From contig JAYQPQ010000037.1 of NCBI GenBank assembly GCA_038145405.1, positions 1 through 18,194 on the forward strand: 18,194 nucleotides of DNA, written 5' to 3'. The stretch comes from JAYQPQ01 sp038145405. Its GTDB lineage: Bacteria; Pseudomonadota; Gammaproteobacteria; Pseudomonadales; GM7GCV1. Each line of letters opens with the position of its first letter. Position 1 is the stretch's first letter. The position numbers and the translations under genes were made by a program. The notes below the pieces were generated by a model. It saw only the letters and a program-made list of their open reading frames with translations, did no database searches and was not told the origin of the DNA. Positions 15,166-18,194 of this stretch are shown here, piece after piece.

Positions 15166-15604
15166 CGACAATCTCTGGAAACTGCTCATCTTCGCCGGGC
15201 TGGCGATACTGGCCCTGGAAGTGATCGTGTTCTCGCTGTCTACCTTTGTGCTGTTTTTTGTCGGCCTGGGTGCGCTGATTACTGGGCTGATGATGTGGCT
15301 GGGCATTCTGCCGCAGACGATGATCGCCGCCCTCGGCGGCATTGGCCTGATCAGCGGCGGCCTGGCCATTATTTTGTGGAAGCCGCTGAAGAATTTTCAG
15401 AATCAGGTCGAGGATAAGCCGACCAGCAACGATCTGGTCGGCCTGACCTTTATGCTTGAAACCGATATCGGCCCGGGCCAGCCCGGCACCCATGCCTACT
15501 CCGGCATCACCTGGCGCGTCGTTGCCAGCCAGCACATTGCTGCCGGCACGCGGGTACAGGTGGTAAAAACTGAAGTGGGCGAACTGAGCGTTGCCCCGGC
15601 CTGA
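15155..15604 (+). CDS. NfeD-like membrane protein, YbbJ family
   Basis: 149 residues with two or three hydrophobic segments (about 8-30, 32-50 and 55-75), then a small soluble OB-fold-like NfeD C-terminal domain (about 90-147) with the typical DLVGLTFMLETDI start and the RVVASQHIAAGTRVQVVKTEVGELSV end. It is a short-form NfeD without a protease domain. It overlaps qmcA by 11 bases and probably modulates the assembly or turnover of that membrane scaffold. The next gene starts inside its last codons. Confidence 0.92.
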   Translation: MWLSDNLWKLLIFAGLAILALEVIVFSLSTFVLFFVGLGALITGLMMWLGILPQTMIAALGGIGLISGGLAIILWKPLKNFQNQVEDKPTSNDLVGLTFMLETDIGPGQPGTHAYSGITWRVVASQHIAAGTRVQVVKTEVGELSVAPA

Positions 15605-16184
15605 AATTCGGGTCGTTCGAGGGAACGACCTGCTGCCCTATATTCCCGAACTGGCGCGTCTGCGCATGGGTGTCTTTCGCGAATTTCCCTACCTCTATGA
15701 GGGTACCGACGCCAACGAGGCCAAGTACCTGCGCACCTATATGCAGTCGCCGCGCGCCATGGCGGCGCTGGCCTTTGTTGCACAAGACCTGGTCGGTGCA
15801 TCCACTGGCTTACCCATGGCCGACGAAGTGCCGGCCTTCAAGCAACCCTTCGAGGATCGCGGCATCCATACCGCGCAGCTGTTCTATTGGGGCGAAACGG
15901 TTTTGCTTCCCGCCTATCGCGGCCAAGGCTTGTTCAAGGAATTTCTGCGCGCTCGCGAGGACTATGCGCGTAGCCTGCAGATGAAGCATCTGTGCTTTTG
16001 TGGTGTGCTCAGGGCAGAGGACGATCCACATCGACCGGCGGGTTATCAACCCCTCGACCCCATCTGGAATTATTTTGGCTATGCGCAGCAACCGGACCTG
16101 GTTGCCCACTTCCCCTGGCTAGAGATCGGCGGCACCGAACCGGTCGATCACCGGCTCATGTTCTGGATGAAAGCGCTGGTTTAG
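15591..16184 (+). CDS. GNAT-like acetyltransferase, function unknown
   Basis: A 197-residue soluble protein. WGETVLLPAYRGQGLFKEFLRAREDYA (about 101-127) is a good GNAT motif A: a beta strand, then the Arg-Gly-Gln-Gly pyrophosphate loop that holds acetyl-CoA. An upstream strand AALAFVAQDLVGASTGLPM (about 58-76) and a late Phe/Tyr region (LDPIWNYFGY) also suit the fold. I cannot name a substrate. The frame opens at TTG 15591, inside the NfeD gene (14-base overlap), and no strong ribosome binding site is visible; ATG 15666 is the next choice but would cut off the first strand. It ends tail to tail with the isomerase gene, sharing the bases TTAG. Confidence 0.72.
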   Translation: MPRPEIRVVRGNDLLPYIPELARLRMGVFREFPYLYEGTDANEAKYLRTYMQSPRAMAALAFVAQDLVGASTGLPMADEVPAFKQPFEDRGIHTAQLFYWGETVLLPAYRGQGLFKEFLRAREDYARSLQMKHLCFCGVLRAEDDPHRPAGYQPLDPIWNYFGYAQQPDLVAHFPWLEIGGTEPVDHRLMFWMKALV

Positions 16185-17227
16185 TCCAGGCCCAGAATAC
16201 GGCGGTTGGCCTTGTCGTCGGCGCCGGTGGCGGCGAAATCATCAAATGCCTTATCTGCCTTGCGAATCATGTGCTCGCGAATAAATGGTGCACCTTCGCG
16301 CGCACCGTCTTCCGGATGCTTGAGACAGCACTCCCACTCCAGAACCGCCCAGCCCTGGTAGCTGTACTGCGCAAACTTGCTGAAAATTTGCTTGAAGTCG
16401 ATCTGACCGTCGCCCAGTGAACGGAAGCGTCCAGGGCGGTCGACCCAGTTCTGGTAACCGCCGTACACACCCGAGCGGCCATTCGGGCGGAACTCGGCGT
16501 CCTTCACGTGAAAGGCCTTGATGCGCTCGTGGTAGATGTCGATAAAGGCCAGGTAATCGAGCTGCTGCAACATGAAGTGGCTGGGATCGTAAAGAATATT
16601 GGCCGCTGGATGGTTATGGCTGGCGTCGAGGAAACGTTCGAAGGTGACACCATCGTGGAGGTCTTCGCCGGGGTGTATTTCAAAGCAGGCGTCGACACCG
16701 CAATCAGCAAAAACATCCAGCACCGGCACCCAGCGACGCGCGAGCTCAGTAAAGCCGGCTTCTACCAGACCGGCCGGCCGCTGCGGCCAGGGGTAGACGG
16801 TGTGCCACATGAGAGCGCCGGGAAAGGTCGCATGCGCTTTGAGCCCCAGGCGTTGGCTGGCCCGAGCCGCCAGCGTCAATTGTTCAGTGGCCCAGGTCTG
16901 CCATGCCGCGGGTTTGTCGCGCAGCGCTTTGGGGGCAAAGCCGGCAAACATCTGGCTGTAGGCCGGATGTACGGCCATCAATTGGCCTTGCAGGTGGGTG
17001 GAAAGCTCGGTGATCTGCACGCCGCAGTCGGCCAGCTTGCCGGTCAGTTCATCGCAATAATCCTGGCTTTCGGCGGCCTGCTTCAGATTGAACAGGGCAG
17101 CGTCCCAGGTCGGCACCTGAACGCCGACATAGCCCAGGCTGGCCGCCCAGCGTCCCATGTTCTCCAGGGTGTCGAAAGGCGCTGCCTTACCGGCAAACTG
17201 CGCCAGGAAAATTGCTGGACCTTGCAT
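16181..17227 (-). CDS. Sugar phosphate isomerase/epimerase-like TIM-barrel protein
   Basis: A 348-residue member of the xylose-isomerase-like TIM barrel family (AP endonuclease 2 superfamily, PF01261). Metal-site residues are visible in order: Glu in CFEIHPGEDLHDG, Asp and His in NILYDPSHFML, His in IKAFHVKDAEF, and Glu near the end in AVLEWECCLKHP. It lies 26 bases after a Gfo/Idh/MocA dehydrogenase on the same strand, a pairing common in operons for inositol, rare-sugar or glycoside catabolism. I chose ATG 17227, seven bases after GGGAG; a TTG at 17257 would add ten residues and overlap the dehydrogenase. The exact sugar is unknown. Confidence 0.88.
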   Translation of the reverse strand: MQGPAIFLAQFAGKAAPFDTLENMGRWAASLGYVGVQVPTWDAALFNLKQAAESQDYCDELTGKLADCGVQITELSTHLQGQLMAVHPAYSQMFAGFAPKALRDKPAAWQTWATEQLTLAARASQRLGLKAHATFPGALMWHTVYPWPQRPAGLVEAGFTELARRWVPVLDVFADCGVDACFEIHPGEDLHDGVTFERFLDASHNHPAANILYDPSHFMLQQLDYLAFIDIYHERIKAFHVKDAEFRPNGRSGVYGGYQNWVDRPGRFRSLGDGQIDFKQIFSKFAQYSYQGWAVLEWECCLKHPEDGAREGAPFIREHMIRKADKAFDDFAATGADDKANRRILGLD

Positions 17228-17253
17228 GCTGTGCTCCCTTGGCTGCTGTCGAT

Positions 17254-18194
17254 TCAAACGGCCGGAAATTCCAGCCAGACGCCACCGCCAGCACTGCTAG
17301 CCACGGCCGTTTCGATAAAGGCCATGCCGCGCAGTGCGTCGCGGATGTCGGGGTAATCTGCCGCACCACCCATCCTCAGCTGCTCTGCCACCTGGCGGTA
17401 GAGGTTGGCAAAGGCCTCGATATAGCCTTCGGGATGACCCATGGGCAGACGTGCTGCTGCCTGGGCGGCGGTACCCAGATTACTGCCGCCAGTGCGCAGC
17501 AAATGGCTGGGTCGATCGGCATATTTCAGCCACAGCGAATTCGGTTCCTGCTGGCTCCACTCGAGCCCGGCCTTGTCGCCGTACAAGCGAATGTGCAGAT
17601 TGTTCTCCTCGCCGACACACACCTGACTGGCCAGCAGAACGCCAGAGGCGCCGTTGCTGAATTCGAGCAAAGCACTGCCGTCATCGTCCAGTTGCCGGCC
17701 GGGCACGACAGATCGCAAGCAGCTGCTGAGTCGACTGACTTCCAGGCCGGTGACAAATTCCGCCAGATTAAAGGCGTGCACGCCGATATCGCCGAAGCAG
17801 CAGCTGGCACCCGACTCTGTCGGCGAGGTGCGCCAACTGGCCTGCTTCTGGCCATCCTGCTCAATGGCCTGGCTCAGCCAACCCTGGGTGTATTCGACCA
17901 GCACCTTGCGCAGGGTGCCCAATTCACCGGCGGCCACACGGTCACGCGCTTCGCGCACCATGGGGTACTGGGTGTAGGGATGTGTAAGTGCATAGAGGCA
18001 TCCGGACTCAGCCACCTCGGTTGCCAGCTGGCGGCACTCCTGCAGGTTGAGCGTGGCCGGCTTGTCGGAGATAACATGGAAGCCGCGCGCGAGGGCTGCC
18101 GATGCAACGGGATAATGCAGGTGATTCGGGGTAACGATCACCACACACTCCATGCGCTGCGTCTCTGGCAGGCGGGACTCCGCCTCGAACATGG
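17254..18194 (-). CDS. Gfo/Idh/MocA family oxidoreductase, 5' end outside the window
   Basis: An NAD(P)-dependent sugar or polyol dehydrogenase; 313 codons are visible. The gene enters from the right edge, so the Rossmann GxGxxG start is missing and the Met at 18192 is internal. Visible family marks are VTPNHLHYPVASAAL and the HVISDKPAT strand, equivalent to the usual EKP with its catalytic Lys. CFGDIGVHAFNLAEFVTG carries the catalytic-type His. A C-terminal beta-sheet domain follows and ends at VWLEFPAV. It is upstream of the TIM-barrel isomerase gene and probably co-transcribed. The substrate cannot be told. Confidence 0.93.
   Translation of the reverse strand, partial: MFEAESRLPETQRMECVVIVTPNHLHYPVASAALARGFHVISDKPATLNLQECRQLATEVAESGCLYALTHPYTQYPMVREARDRVAAGELGTLRKVLVEYTQGWLSQAIEQDGQKQASWRTSPTESGASCCFGDIGVHAFNLAEFVTGLEVSRLSSCLRSVVPGRQLDDDGSALLEFSNGASGVLLASQVCVGEENNLHIRLYGDKAGLEWSQQEPNSLWLKYADRPSHLLRTGGSNLGTAAQAAARLPMGHPEGYIEAFANLYRQVAEQLRMGGAADYPDIRDALRGMAFIETAVASSAGGGVWLEFPAV

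Overview
The window looks like a chromosomal segment of a gammaproteobacterium, probably near the Pseudomonadales or Cellvibrionales. The evidence is a tmRNA whose proteolysis tag reads ANDDNYALAA (the form I remember for Pseudomonas), a QmcA/YbbJ pair, a YrbG-type exchanger, two TonB-dependent outer-membrane receptors and fairly high GC in most genes. I cannot name the genus. No CRISPR array, tRNA, rRNA, transposase or integrase was seen.

Layout. (1) Bases 1-3316, minus strand: a four-gene operon with ATGA or GTGA overlaps at every junction. It encodes a lipoprotein substrate-binding protein, a permease, a NitT/TauT-type ATPase and a second, exporter-type ATPase. A lipoprotein-like signal sequence follows at the left edge. 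(2) Bases 3454-4137, minus: a Na/phosphate cotransporter-like gene with a large internal deletion. (3) Bases 4176-8394: a vitamin B12 module. A cob(I)alamin adenosyltransferase gene reads left. Reading right are a promoter overlapping a palindrome, a cobalamin riboswitch with a hairpin that can hide the ribosome binding site, a BtuB-like receptor, a BtuF-like protein without a signal peptide, and a small membrane protein that I read as the solitary B12 transporter BtuM. (4) smpB at 8479-8961 and ssrA (tmRNA) at 12676-13028, the two partners of trans-translation. They are separated by a minus-strand block: a ZnuD-like zinc receptor, a small His-rich exported protein and a tandem universal stress protein. 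The receptor has visibly lower GC than its neighbours. (5) Bases 13166-16184, plus: a Ca/Na exchanger, the QmcA and NfeD-like pair, and a GNAT-like protein. (6) Bases 16181-18194, minus: a TIM-barrel sugar isomerase/epimerase and a partial Gfo/Idh/MocA dehydrogenase, likely a small sugar-catabolic operon.

How it fits together. The B12 module covers outer-membrane uptake (BtuB), inner-membrane passage and probable decyanation (BtuM), handling by a cytoplasmic BtuF-like binder, and conversion to adenosylcobalamin. Adenosylcobalamin is also the expected ligand of the riboswitch, so the module should form a feedback loop. No BtuCD or ECF energising genes are present in the window. The strongest leads are this compact B12 locus with possible double regulation, the internally deleted phosphate transporter, and the zinc-receptor block lying between smpB and ssrA.
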